This document shows, one piece after another, positions 1-8,878 of a stretch of DNA of 56,572 nt. Source of the stretch: Alphaproteobacteria bacterium (lineage in GTDB: Bacteria > Pseudomonadota > Alphaproteobacteria > Rickettsiales > UBA1997). Every line of letters begins with the position of its first letter. Position 1 is the stretch's first letter. The translations under genes were made by a program, and so were the position numbers. The notes under the pieces are model-generated. The model saw only the letters and a list, made by a program, of their open reading frames with translations, did not search any database and had not been told where the DNA came from. The stretch lies in NCBI GenBank assembly GCA_030835905.1, contig JAURQX010000055.1:1-56572 (forward strand), written 5' to 3'.

Positions 1-142
1 AGACCCCTGCAAATCAACGAATTTTAGTAATTTTGTTGTTATTTTAATTTTTTAAATTCACGTATATCTTGATACGCTAAAATTTAAAAAATATAAAATG
101 CCTAAAAATTCCTCAAAATTGGTTGATTTGCAGAGGTCTTTT
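1..142. repeat. Nested palindromic element, family A copy 1 (may be cut by window edge)
   Basis: The outer arms are GACCCCTGCAAATCAAC at the left and GTTGATTTGCAGAGGTC at the right. They pair except at one position, which would be a U-G wobble in RNA read from the minus strand. An A/T-rich middle leads to a small core hairpin around 61-77. Read as reverse complement, this copy differs from the copy at 15352-15497 at only about two positions. Its left end coincides with base 1, so it may continue outside. It contains no open frame. Confidence 0.85.
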
Positions 143-173
143 CTATTAAAGGTTTTGAATTTTTGTTTTTTGT

Positions 174-228
174 ACGCGAAACAATTCGCGACGCACGGTC
201 GTGCTTGCCAACAAATCTTTCGATTTGT
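174..228. other. Row of three small hairpins upstream of the methyltransferase gene
   Basis: Three short perfect stems follow each other: CGCGAA (175-180) with TTCGCG (185-190), GCAC (193-196) with GTGC (201-204), and ACAAATC (211-217) with GATTTGT (222-228). The stretch is clearly richer in G+C than its surroundings. It could be a structured leader, a remnant of a mobile palindrome, or a weak terminator for a gene left of the window. A TATAAT at 238-243 follows, but no convincing -35 box was found. Confidence 0.4.
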
Positions 229-269
229 CGGATGAAGTATAATGCTAAATCCTATTTTAAAGATTTTTA

Positions 270-1349
270 ATGAAAGAAAATAACTGTAAACATTTTGGCG
301 AGTGTGGTGGCTGTGTTTTTGATAAAATTGGTGATGAAGCCTATCAAAAAGCTAAGATCGATCTAGTTAAAAAGGATTTAGCAAAAACTTTTGACCAAAA
401 AACTATTGAGCAATCAGATTTTATTTGGATTAATAAATATTCGCGTCGTAAAGCGATATTTCATATTAATCATCAAAATAAATTAGGTTTTTTTGCCAAA
501 AAGTCCAAAAATATTGTTGAAATTTCACAGTGTCTAATTTGTGAAGTCGAAATTTTTGCCTTAAAAAACAAAATTGAAGAATTTTTATCCTCATTTCCAC
601 AAAAATTATTTATAAAAGCAACTATTACAAAATTTGACAATGGGTTGGATTTGGTTTTAAGCTTAGCTAAAGAGCTAAATTTTACTCAAAATCAAAAATT
701 GATCAATTTTGCTAAAACACAAAATATCAATCTTTCTTATCAAATAAATGATGGTGATTTTTTGCCGATTTTTATAGCTCGTGCCAATCAAATTTATATC
801 AACAACCACAAATTAGATCTAACTTCTGATATTTTTATTCAAGCAACTAAAAAAGGTTTGGAAGTGATCACCAACAAAATAAGGCAAGAACTTATTTTAA
901 GACAAATAAAAGATCTTAAAATCGCTGATATCTATGCTGGTTTTGGCGCTTATAACTTTGCTATTACTGATTTAGCTCAAAAAATCACTGCTTTTGAAGG
1001 AAGTCAAGAAATGATAAAAATCTTAAAACAAAATTTAGCTAAAAATAACTTAAATAATAAGATCCAAGCCATAAATCGCGATTTATTCAATCAACCAATT
1101 CTTTCTAAAGAATTAAATAATTTTGATTTTATTATCATTAATCCCCCACGCAATGGCGCCACTCCACAAATTAAAGAAATTGTTAAGAGTAAGGTAAAAA
1201 ATTTAATTTACATATCCTGCAATCCCAAAACTTTTACTTTTGACAGTAAAATTCTTCTTGAAAATGGTTTTAAGGCACAGGAATTAACTATTCTAGATCA
1301 ATTTATCGGCTCCAATCATAGCGAAATTCTTGTCAAGTTTTTTAGATAA
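270..1349 (+). CDS. 23S rRNA/tRNA uracil-5 methyltransferase, TrmA/RlmD family
   Basis: SAM-dependent RNA m5U methyltransferase of 359 residues. The N-terminus has the iron-sulfur cysteine pattern C6-x5-C12-x2-C15, with later cysteines near residues 85-90. The C-terminal half is a Rossmann methyltransferase: the SAM loop DIYAGFGAYNFA near 218-232, the NPPRNG motif at 291-296, the catalytic cysteine C317 in YISCNPKT, and the general-base glutamate E352. Many family members carry an N-terminal TRAM domain; here it is absent, as in the RlmC/RlmCD-like forms of alphaproteobacteria. The exact target (U747, U1939 or both of 23S rRNA) cannot be told from sequence. The ATG start is the first codon upstream of the cluster cysteines. 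Confidence 0.85.
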   Translation: MKENNCKHFGECGGCVFDKIGDEAYQKAKIDLVKKDLAKTFDQKTIEQSDFIWINKYSRRKAIFHINHQNKLGFFAKKSKNIVEISQCLICEVEIFALKNKIEEFLSSFPQKLFIKATITKFDNGLDLVLSLAKELNFTQNQKLINFAKTQNINLSYQINDGDFLPIFIARANQIYINNHKLDLTSDIFIQATKKGLEVITNKIRQELILRQIKDLKIADIYAGFGAYNFAITDLAQKITAFEGSQEMIKILKQNLAKNNLNNKIQAINRDLFNQPILSKELNNFDFIIINPPRNGATPQIKEIVKSKVKNLIYISCNPKTFTFDSKILLENGFKAQELTILDQFIGSNHSEILVKFFR

Positions 1350-1361
1350 AAAAAATTTATA

Positions 1362-1390
1362 TTGATAAAAAAGTATTTTTTTGATACAAT
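1362..1390 (+). promoter_or_regulatory. Sigma70-type promoter for the 1423-2162 gene
   Basis: TTGATA at 1362-1367 and TACAAT at 1385-1390 with a 17 bp spacer form a near-consensus promoter. Transcription would start about 25 bases before the TTG start at 1423. The promoter begins just after the upstream methyltransferase stop. Confidence 0.65.
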
Positions 1391-1422
1391 ATAAAAAAGT
1401 CAGAAATTTTGGCTTTTAATTA

Positions 1423-2162
1423 TTGAGAGACTCAGAAAATAGAAATGATGAATCTTTATTTCTTTTGATTAACCTTGAAGATTTTATTCAAGGACTTGAT
1501 AAAAGTCTAGGTAAAAAAACATTTGCAAAGTTTGAAACAGATAAAAATGTTGCAAGACTTGTAAAACAATGTCATGATCAAGTTATAAATCCAGAAAATA
1601 TTGATAAAATGAAACTAGTCAAATTTTTCTTTCTGACATATATGTTGCCATTAAGTATCAGCAATATCTTGAACAAAACAAAGATCAGTCACGACCTGAT
1701 TTAAAAAGCACTACGACAGATGAGTTTCTTGAAGCTCTAGTTTCACTAGAGGATCGTGCAGCAGAGCATGGGATTAGAATCAATGGTAATGCACAACCTA
1801 CTTTGAACAACATTTGCAATGAGATTCTTAGCAATTCTAACCTTATCAAAAATAATAATTGCAGCAATACTCTGGAGACCGCTACTAATAGTAATACTGT
1901 AGAGGCTACTCCTATTGGTAATAGTGATACCGTAGAGTCTGTTGCTCCTAACAATTCTTCAGCTGTTAACGAATCCTTGGAACCATCGCCAATTAGCCCA
2001 AAAAAAACAGGGAGTTTATTCGACAAATTTTCATCATATAAGGCATCACTCTATATTACTTCAGCAATATTAAAATGCATTCCTGGAACATCTTGCCAGA
2101 AGCCAGTTACCACTAAACTATCTCAAGAATCAAATCGAGACACCCAAATCAATGGTGGCTAG
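1423..2162 (+). pseudogene. Unrecognised protein, frameshifted; paralogue of the 2385-3557 gene
   Basis: Reading starts at a TTG (no in-frame ATG) and runs to 1704 in one frame, but the gene clearly continues in the -1 frame to the stop at 2162. The switch falls at the AAATTTTTC run around 1620-1630. Upstream residues such as NLEDFIQGLDKSLG join to IYVAIKYQQYLEQNKD and then run without a stop to the end, about 246 residues in all. The joined product matches the next gene in two places: YVAIKYQQYLEQNK against YAAIQYQKWLEKEN, and near the C-terminus ILKCIPGTSCQK against ISKMIPCTSYSK. The middle is Asn/Ser/Thr-rich with TVEATP-like repeats. There is no signal peptide or membrane span. It is a pseudogene, a sequencing error in a homopolymer, or less likely a programmed shift. 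No known family was recognised; a secreted effector is a guess. Confidence 0.65.
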
Positions 2163-2213
2163 GTTTATATTCGATATTTGTGCTTTTAAATATTAAACCG
2201 CGTATAAATCTAT

Positions 2214-2242
2214 TTGACAAAGTAGCGTTATTTTGGTAATAT
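2214..2242 (+). promoter_or_regulatory. Consensus sigma70 promoter for the 2385-3972 pair
   Basis: TTGACA at 2214-2219 and TAATAT at 2237-2242 are separated by exactly 17 bp, the best promoter seen in the window. The leader to the ATG at 2385 would be about 135 bases, long for this compact genome. It holds no obvious ribosome binding site and no clear riboswitch fold. Confidence 0.75.
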
Positions 2243-2384
2243 AGAAGTTGTTAAAATTTTAGTGATATTATTTACACTAACAATTGTTAATAACACCCAA
2301 AGATTTGTTTTTTATTTTAACTTTTTTTAGTTTAAAACCCAATTATGTATAGATCAAAAGAGTTTTTTAATAAATTTATTTGGT

Positions 2385-3557
2385 ATGGCTGGAAATTATG
2401 AAGACCTTGAAAATACAATTTCTGTGGTTGATAAGGAGACTTTTGAAAATCTTTCACCTGAAAAACAACAAAATTTCGCTCAAGATTCACACACTAATAT
2501 TCTGGAAGGAAAGCAGGTTGATGACTACCAAAGATATGCGGCAATTCAATATCAAAAATGGCTAGAGAAAGAAAATGTTTTACAGCAGAATAATGGAGCG
2601 CCACCAACCTATGAAGAAGCGGTAAGTTCTAGTACGCAACAGCATTATCCCGTTTTCGATTTTACTGATAGCTCAAATAAGCGTCCTCTTGAACCAAATA
2701 TAGTTACAGGTGAAATAATATATCCAGATCATACTATTCAAGAATCTCCGCTTTCTCGAGTTTATAGTGATCCTACACCACTCTATCCCCAAACTCAGCA
2801 AAATCAAGATTTTTATGGGATTGGAGCATTTTTTGGATGTGCTATAGATTTATTACAAAATCAACTAAGTCCATTATTTTTACAACCACAAACAACTATT
2901 AGTGCCCAGCCAGTTCATCAAGAAAAGCAATCACCTCTTTTTACATATTTTGATAATCAAGGGGAGTTACAAAATATTCATATTGCAGACGAAGTAAGTC
3001 TTAATCAAGCAATAGATGTTTTGCAGAATAATTTGTATTCGAATGATGTTGATACTAATAATTTAAATTTAGGTTCAAAACAACAAGTAATAACCAGCCC
3101 AACTATTGATTATCCTTATAAAAATGTTAATGGTCGTGGTCAACTTGTAATGGATGATAATTTGGAAGGTAGTAAAGATGGATTGATTAGTTATTTAAAA
3201 GGATATGGCCAAGAAATAGGATGGCAAATTAATGAAGTAAAAAATAATGCTACGCCAGCTACAGATATTTCTACTCAAGATACAGTTGCTGCTACTCCAG
3301 CTACAGTTGCTGCTACGCCTGTCGATCTAGAATTGAAAGATAATACTACTACTCAAAATGATAATTCAGTTCGATCGAATAATTTGGACAATAATGGTGA
3401 CTTTTTAAATAAAATATCAACAGCCATTTCTGATGGGTTATCGAGTCTAGCATCACAAATCTCAAAAATGATTCCTTGCACTTCGTACTCAAAAGCCAGC
3501 GCGGTTAATTTAGTCGAGCAATCTCTTGGAAATAACGGGCCAGAAAGGGCAGCTTAA
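2385..3557 (+). CDS. Unrecognised PPxY-containing protein, candidate effector
   Basis: A 390-residue soluble protein with no signal peptide. Residues 1-65 and the C-terminal 45 residues are related to the frameshifted gene just upstream, while the middles differ. A PPTY motif at residues 73-76, followed by EEAV, has the form of WW-domain ligands of eukaryotic NEDD4-type ubiquitin ligases and their adaptors. The rest is Gln/Asn/Ser-rich. A short DNA duplication near 3283-3320 encodes TVAATPATVAATP. A consensus promoter precedes it, and the 3568 gene follows after 10 bp. Short PPxY motifs can arise by chance, so a host-facing role is inference. No enzymatic motif was seen. Confidence 0.7.
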   Translation: MAGNYEDLENTISVVDKETFENLSPEKQQNFAQDSHTNILEGKQVDDYQRYAAIQYQKWLEKENVLQQNNGAPPTYEEAVSSSTQQHYPVFDFTDSSNKRPLEPNIVTGEIIYPDHTIQESPLSRVYSDPTPLYPQTQQNQDFYGIGAFFGCAIDLLQNQLSPLFLQPQTTISAQPVHQEKQSPLFTYFDNQGELQNIHIADEVSLNQAIDVLQNNLYSNDVDTNNLNLGSKQQVITSPTIDYPYKNVNGRGQLVMDDNLEGSKDGLISYLKGYGQEIGWQINEVKNNATPATDISTQDTVAATPATVAATPVDLELKDNTTTQNDNSVRSNNLDNNGDFLNKISTAISDGLSSLASQISKMIPCTSYSKASAVNLVEQSLGNNGPERAA

Positions 3558-3567
3558 TTATAAAAAA

Positions 3568-3972
3568 ATGACAAGTTGGCTAAAATTAGATTTAGAAGAT
3601 ATTAACTATAATAAAAAATTAGAGATTGAGAAAGAAATTGAATTTTTAACTAATCTTTATGGTTTACATAAAAATATCTTTAAAATCGATGGTTGCTACT
3701 TAAATGATAATCAAAAAGATGTATTTGATATATCTTTTGTCATTTCAAACAAACAAAATCAAAGTTATTTATTTCCAAATAGTAATATTTACTCAGATTT
3801 TCTTTTGCCATCTGAGCTAAAAATTAAGAAATCTGATTTTAACATTCCCCAAAGTAGATTTAGTCAATTTAGAAGAGAGTCCAGTATTACTCCAAGAAGC
3901 TCGGTTAATGCTATTTACTTTTCAAGTATAGTTATCTCTCCAAGACTACACTTCGATACAAGGCTTTGTTAG
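3568..3972 (+). CDS. Unrecognised 134-residue protein
   Basis: The ATG at 3568 is preferred because an upstream in-frame ATG (3526) lies inside the preceding gene; the product starts MTSWLKLDLEDINYNKK. It is acidic and charged at the front, with a Ser/Arg-rich tail (SRFSQFRRESSITPRSS). It has no signal peptide, membrane span or recognised motif. Being 10 bp behind the PPxY gene, it is probably cotranscribed, so it could be a chaperone or partner of that protein (inference). About 230 bp of A/T-rich DNA without recognisable signals follows before the next gene. Confidence 0.5.
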   Translation: MTSWLKLDLEDINYNKKLEIEKEIEFLTNLYGLHKNIFKIDGCYLNDNQKDVFDISFVISNKQNQSYLFPNSNIYSDFLLPSELKIKKSDFNIPQSRFSQFRRESSITPRSSVNAIYFSSIVISPRLHFDTRLC

Positions 3973-4201
3973 GAAAGTTTAATTAAAAACGAACTTTGCA
4001 ATTGATCATTTATTAAAATCGATTAATTTTTTTAATATTTGCTATCTTTTTTTTGTATGTTTGGGTTAAATTTTTAATCTTAATTAAACCAAATCTAATT
4101 TTTGAGATTAATAATATTAAAAAGATGAAGAATATAGGTTAAGTTCCTATAAATATATCTAAAGATTGAATTTATTAATATACTATTTCCATAAATCATT
4201 T

Positions 4202-5224
4202 ATGACCAAAAACAGTCAGTCTGCTTTGCAAAAAATTAAAAATCTTGAGGTTGCTTTTGGCAAAACCCCTTTGGTTGAAGTGAGTTTTAAGTTTGCTGGA
4301 CAGTTTCGAAAAATTTATGCCAAATATGAAGCTTTTAATTTTAGCGGTTCAATTAAAGATCGTATTGCTATTCATATCTTAAAAAAAGCTTACGAAAATA
4401 AAGAAATTAAAGAAGGAGATTTAATTGTTGAAGCCACTAGTGGCAATACTGGCATTGCTTTTGCCGCACTTGGTCGGGCTTTGGGACATAAGGTTAGAAT
4501 TTACATGCCTGATTGGTTAAGTTCTGAAAGATACGCTAAAATTGAGCTTTTAGGTGCTGAAGTTATTCGCATCACCAAAGAACAAGGTGGCTTTATTAGA
4601 TCAATTGAAGAAGCACGACAAATGGCCGCCAATAATGAAAATGTCTACTGCCCAGAGCAATTTACTAACATTGAAAATATCAACGCTCATGCCTTGACCA
4701 CGGCGCCAGAAATTTTTGCGCAATTAAAATCAATTGATCTTGATTTACATCATTTTGTAGCTGGTGTTGGCACTGGTGGTACGGTGATGGGCATGCTAAA
4801 ATATTGCACAGAAAATAATAAAAATGTTAGCTGCCATCCTTTGGAGCCATCAAACTCACCTACCCTAACCACTGGTGGCAAGAAAATTGGTAAACATCGC
4901 ATTCAAGGCATTTCTGACGAATTTATTCCTGATATTGTTGATCTTAATAAATTAGATCCAATTATCAGCGTTGATGATGGTGATGCTATTATTATGGCGC
5001 AAAAATTAAATAAATGTGGGCTTTCAGTAGGTATTTCAAGTGGCGCCAATTTTATTGGTGCTTTAAAAGCCATTAAAGATCGCTCTGAAAATGAGGTTGC
5101 AACCACAATTTTTTGTGATTCGGCGCTTAAATATTTCTCAACCGATCTTTGCCGTAAAGAACCTGTTAAGCTAGATTTTTTAAGCACTGATGTTGAGATT
5201 TTGGGTTACAGATTTATAGAATAA
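4202..5224 (+). CDS. Cysteine synthase family PLP enzyme (CysK-like)
   Basis: A fold-type II PLP enzyme of about 340 residues, predicted to make cysteine from O-acetylserine and sulfide, or a close relative such as a cystathionine beta-synthase-like enzyme. Visible motifs are the PLP lysine in GSIKDR, the substrate loop TSGNTG, the phosphate-binding GTGGT, and EPSNSPTLTTGGKKIGKHRIQGI, which contains the typical G-x-HxIQGI segment. ISSGAN near the end matches the family's GISSGA. The ATG at 4202 is preferred over a TTG at 4166, since the extra twelve residues do not match the family. The C-terminus (CDSALKYFSTDL) deviates from the usual DxGxRYLST. It stands alone, convergent with a small gene. 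Confidence 0.8.
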   Translation: MTKNSQSALQKIKNLEVAFGKTPLVEVSFKFAGQFRKIYAKYEAFNFSGSIKDRIAIHILKKAYENKEIKEGDLIVEATSGNTGIAFAALGRALGHKVRIYMPDWLSSERYAKIELLGAEVIRITKEQGGFIRSIEEARQMAANNENVYCPEQFTNIENINAHALTTAPEIFAQLKSIDLDLHHFVAGVGTGGTVMGMLKYCTENNKNVSCHPLEPSNSPTLTTGGKKIGKHRIQGISDEFIPDIVDLNKLDPIISVDDGDAIIMAQKLNKCGLSVGISSGANFIGALKAIKDRSENEVATTIFCDSALKYFSTDLCRKEPVKLDFLSTDVEILGYRFIE

Positions 5225-5236
5225 ATTATAGATTTT

Positions 5237-5500
5237 TTAAGTCCTTTCAAGCTTGAAATTGCTTGGTATTCCTTCAGGTAACGCTGATCTTAGTTTTGGA
5301 GTTTTAGGGCTTGCACTTGGTAAAAGACCATCTTTCTTTGATGATTGCACCATATCTGAATTATTTTTTGGAATAGCCTTACCTGATTTGTCAGCCACAA
5401 AGCTTTTATCCTGATTAAACTTTGCAACGGCTTGTTTGAATGCAGTTATTTTACAGTAATTATAATGTTCAGGAATAGTTGGTAAATTACTCTTATTCAT
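5237..5500 (-). CDS. Unrecognised 87-residue basic protein
   Basis: Starts MNKSNLPTIPEHYNYCK. It is rich in Lys, Ser and Pro, and the second half (SSKKDGLLPSASPKTPKLR) looks disordered. It has no signal peptide or membrane span. It ends 12 bp from the convergent cysteine synthase stop and is divergent from the peptidase gene, with about 160 bp between the starts. No family was recognised, and such a short A/T-rich frame could be spurious. The ATG start and separate transcription unit make a real small gene plausible. Confidence 0.45.
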   Translation of the reverse strand: MNKSNLPTIPEHYNYCKITAFKQAVAKFNQDKSFVADKSGKAIPKNNSDMVQSSKKDGLLPSASPKTPKLRSALPEGIPSNFKLERT

Positions 5501-5663
5501 AAATCTTAAACTTCTTTAGTTCAAAAAATTAAATTGAAAAACCAAGCTAATAAAAAATAAGCATTTTGTTAAGTTAATTTTGACTTTTTAAATGATTAGC
5601 TACTAGGTTTGTTTATTTTAGAGACAATTTATTAGAAATTTAACTATAGTTTTAACAATTTTT

Positions 5664-7448
5664 ATGAAAAACATCGCTCAAAAGTCAAACAACCACTCTA
5701 AAAATATACCACAGTGGAATTTAACTGATTTTTATCGAAATATTGAAGATAAAAAAATTAGTGAAGATTTGGCTAAAATTAGCCAAGAAAGCAAGGATTT
5801 CTCAAAAAAATATAGTAAAAAAGTTATAACTCTTTCAGCTCAAGAATTATTTTTAGCGATTAAACAATATGAGGAAATTTCTGAACAAATTGGTAAAATT
5901 GCCAGCTATTCTTATTTAATTTACGCTTCAGATACTTCAAATGCTAAAAATTTAGCTTTTTTTCAAAATAATAGTGAGAAATTAAGTGAATTTGAGTCAA
6001 AATTGCTATTTTTTACTTTAGAAATTAATAAAATTGACGAAGAACAACTAAATTCTCTGCTAAAAGATAAAAATTTAGCGCATTTTCAGCCATTTATTCG
6101 TGATATTCGTGCCTTTAGAAAATATCAATTATCGGAAGAGTTAGAAAAGTTTAATCTTGAAAAATCAATCACTGGTAGAAATGCTTTTATTCGCTTATTT
6201 GACGAAACTTCAAATAATTTAAAATTCGATTATCGCAGGCAAACTCTTTCTTGCCAAGAAATATTTGATTTAATGTCAAATAATGATGAAACAGTTAGAA
6301 AAGATGCGAGCAAGGCTATTGGCAAAACATTGGGCGAAAACTCAAAATTATTTGCTTATATCACTAATATTTTAGCCAAAGATAAAGCAATTAATGATAG
6401 TTGGCGAGGCTTTAAATCACCAATTTCATCAAGAAATTTAGATAATTTTATTGAAGATGAAATTGTTGAACTTTTGGTTAAGAAAGTTAAAGAAAATTAC
6501 CAAAAAATTTCGCATCGTTATTACCAAAAAAAGGCTCAAATTTTAGGCAAAACTTACCTTAATTATTGGGATCGCAACGCGCCACTTTCAACTGCTGAAA
6601 ATGCCAAAATATCTTGGGAAGATGCTAAAAGTCTGGTTTTATCAGCTTACAGCGAGTTTTCAACCACAATGGCTGAAATTGGTGAAAAGTTTTTTGAAAA
6701 TAATTGGATCGACGCCAAAGTAGTTAAAGGCAAAGATAGTGGTGCTTTTTCACATCCTTGCGTGCCGTCGGTTCATCCATATATTTTAATGAATTACCAA
6801 GGCAAGGTTAGAGATGTGATGACTTTAGCTCATGAATTGGGTCACGGCGTTCATCAGTATTTATCGGCTTCACAAGGTTACTTGATGGCTTCAACACCAC
6901 TTACCTTATCAGAAACTGCTTCAGTTTTTGGCGAGCAATTAACCTTTCAAAAAATCCTTAAAAATGAAAAAGATCAAGACAAGAAAAAACTAATCATTGC
7001 TAATAAGGTTGAGGACATGATCAACACAGTGGTGCGTCAAATCGCCTTTTTAGAATTTGAAAGAAAAATTCATGATGAGCGCAAAAAAGGTGAAATCCCG
7101 CTAGAAAAAATCTGTGATTTTTGGATGGAAGTTCAACAAGAAAGCCTAGGAGATATTTTTAAATATGATGAAGAATATAAATATTTTTGGTCATATATTC
7201 CGCATTTTATCCACTCGCCTTTTTATGTTTATTCATATGCTTTTGGCGATTGCTTGGTAAATTCACTTTACGGCATTTATAAATCTGGTAAAATAACCAA
7301 TTTTGAAGAAAAATATCTAGCAATGCTTAAATTAGGAGGTACCAAACATCACAAAGAAATGCTAGAACCTTTTGACTTATCAATTAAAGATGAAAATTTT
7401 TGGCAAAGCGGATTGGACGTGATAAGCAATTATATTGATCAAATTTAG
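5664..7448 (+). CDS. pepF: Oligoendopeptidase F, M3 family zinc metallopeptidase
   Basis: A cytoplasmic zinc peptidase of 594 residues, full length for the family, that cuts short peptides during protein turnover and peptide use. The zinc site is H390-E391-x-x-H394 in HELGHGVHQ, with the third ligand E417 in TLSETASVF. The N-terminal helical part begins with the usual PQWNLTDFY segment. It is monocistronic, and its stop lies 11 bp from the convergent cysS stop, so no separate terminator fits between them. The gene name follows the M3B family; the specificity is unknown. Confidence 0.9.
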   Translation: MKNIAQKSNNHSKNIPQWNLTDFYRNIEDKKISEDLAKISQESKDFSKKYSKKVITLSAQELFLAIKQYEEISEQIGKIASYSYLIYASDTSNAKNLAFFQNNSEKLSEFESKLLFFTLEINKIDEEQLNSLLKDKNLAHFQPFIRDIRAFRKYQLSEELEKFNLEKSITGRNAFIRLFDETSNNLKFDYRRQTLSCQEIFDLMSNNDETVRKDASKAIGKTLGENSKLFAYITNILAKDKAINDSWRGFKSPISSRNLDNFIEDEIVELLVKKVKENYQKISHRYYQKKAQILGKTYLNYWDRNAPLSTAENAKISWEDAKSLVLSAYSEFSTTMAEIGEKFFENNWIDAKVVKGKDSGAFSHPCVPSVHPYILMNYQGKVRDVMTLAHELGHGVHQYLSASQGYLMASTPLTLSETASVFGEQLTFQKILKNEKDQDKKKLIIANKVEDMINTVVRQIAFLEFERKIHDERKKGEIPLEKICDFWMEVQQESLGDIFKYDEEYKYFWSYIPHFIHSPFYVYSYAFGDCLVNSLYGIYKSGKITNFEEKYLAMLKLGGTKHHKEMLEPFDLSIKDENFWQSGLDVISNYIDQI

Positions 7449-7459
7449 TTGAACAAATT

Positions 7460-8878
7460 TTATTTAACAAAAGTAAAATTAGTTTTACCACCAGCAACAT
7501 CTTCAAGCAAGATTCCCTTTTTTAGTAAATCTTGTCGGATTTGATCGGCTAGTTGGTAATCCTTGTTTTTTTTGGCTTCAAGACGAAGATTAATTTGTTG
7601 TTCAATATAATTTTGATCAATTTGATTTACTGGATTTGCTTGTTTTTTCAATAAATCTTTGTCAAACAAGCCTAAAAATGACAAGATCAGAGCTAATTGA
7701 CGTTTAACATTCGCATCTTTTTTAGATATTTTACTAACTTCATGCAGCAAGGCAATTACTTTAGCAACGTTGCAATCATCAGCTAAAAATTTTATAGCCT
7801 GCTTTAAATAATAATCTTCATCATTGCTAAAATCTAGATTTTTAAAAACCTGCTCAACTTCATCATAATTTAAAAATAAATCATCACTTAAATTTTCATA
7901 AAATTTGGCAATTGATTTTTTGGCGTCTTCAAGCGCTTTATCATTAAAATCTAGTGGTTTTCGATAATGAGTTGTTAAAAATAATAAACGAATTACTGAG
8001 CCAGAAATTCCTTGATCTAGTAAATCACGAACTGTAATGAAATTTTTAAGCGACTTACTCATCTTTTCGCCATTTACTGTCAAAAAACCATTATGAATCC
8101 AGTAATTGGCAAATTTATGAGAGTTGTTAGCGCAGATGCTTTGAGCTATTTCATTTTCATGGTGCGGAAATTGTAAATCAGCACCGCCACCATGAATATC
8201 AAAGTTCTCGCCTAAATATTTTGAGCTCATTGCTGAACACTCAATATGCCATCCTGGACGACCCATACCCCAAGGACTAGCGAATTTTGAAGATTGATCA
8301 TCTTGATCGTCAGCTGGTTTCCACAATACAAAATCAAGTGGATTTTTTTTGTAATTTGCCACTTCAATTCTAGCGCCAGCAATCATTTCTTCTAAATTGC
8401 GATTAGATAAACAGCCGTAATCTTTAAATGAACTAACATCAAATAAAACATGACCAGAATTTTCATAAGCATGACCTTTTTTGATTAAATTTTCGATCAT
8501 TTTGATCATTTCATCAATATTTTCAGTGGCTTTTGGCTCGAAATCTGGCCTTAAAACATTAAGCGCATCAGTATCTTGATGAAAAAATTCGGTAATTTTA
8601 GCGGTTAGTTGCGTGATTGAAATACCCTGCTCTTTAGCTGAATTATTAATTTTATCATCAACATCAGTAATATTTCTAACGTAAGTTAATTTATCAAAAA
8701 AAACTCTAAAAATACGATAGAATAAGTCATAAACTACTACTGAGCGAGCATTTCCAAGGTGTGGACGATCATAAACTGTAAGCCCACAAACATAAAATTT
8801 GAGATGATTTGGATCAATCGCTACTAAATTTTGTTTTTTTTGTGATAAGCTATCAAAAAATTGAATTGATGGGCGCAT
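7460..8878 (-). CDS. cysS: Cysteinyl-tRNA synthetase
   Basis: Class I aminoacyl-tRNA synthetase of 472 residues that charges tRNA-Cys. The HIGH-like motif is PHLGNARS, preceded by the zinc-binding YVCGLTVYD. Further zinc ligands are in WHIECSAMS and [11 protein letters not shown]. The KMSKS loop is KMSKSLKNF. The C-terminal helical domain and the [17 protein letters not shown] segment are typical. The gene starts directly after the stop of the thioredoxin-like gene, so the two are an operon. Confidence 0.97.
   Translation of the reverse strand: MRPSIQFFDSLSQKKQNLVAIDPNHLKFYVCGLTVYDRPHLGNARSVVVYDLFYRIFRVFFDKLTYVRNITDVDDKINNSAKEQGISITQLTAKITEFFHQDTDALNVLRPDFEPKATENIDEMIKMIENLIKKGHAYENSGHVLFDVSSFKDYGCLSNRNLEEMIAGARIEVANYKKNPLDFVLWKPADDQDDQSSKFASPWGMGRPGWHIECSAMSSKYLGENFDIHGGGADLQFPHHENEIAQSICANNSHKFANYWIHNGFLTVNGEKMSKSLKNFITVRDLLDQGISGSVIRLLFLTTHYRKPLDFNDKALEDAKKSIAKFYENLSDDLFLNYDEVEQVFKNLDFSNDEDYYLKQAIKFLADDCNVAKVIALLHEVSKISKKDANVKRQLALILSFLGLFDKDLLKKQANPVNQIDQNYIEQQINLRLEAKKNKDYQLADQIRQDLLKKGILLEDVAGGKTNFTFVK

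Noticed and set aside
1..142. Family A element considered as the inverted end of a transposon
   Set aside because: No transposase frame or clear target-site duplication was found next to any copy in the window; kept as a non-coding palindromic element.
1685..2026. 113-residue minus-strand open frame opposite the first paralogue
   Set aside because: The plus strand here encodes the region that aligns with the next gene and has its own promoter; the minus frame has a composition typical of an antisense shadow (Leu/Ser/Val-rich).
4166..4201. N-terminal extension of the cysteine synthase from a TTG start
   Set aside because: The twelve extra residues do not resemble the family and an ATG follows at 4202.
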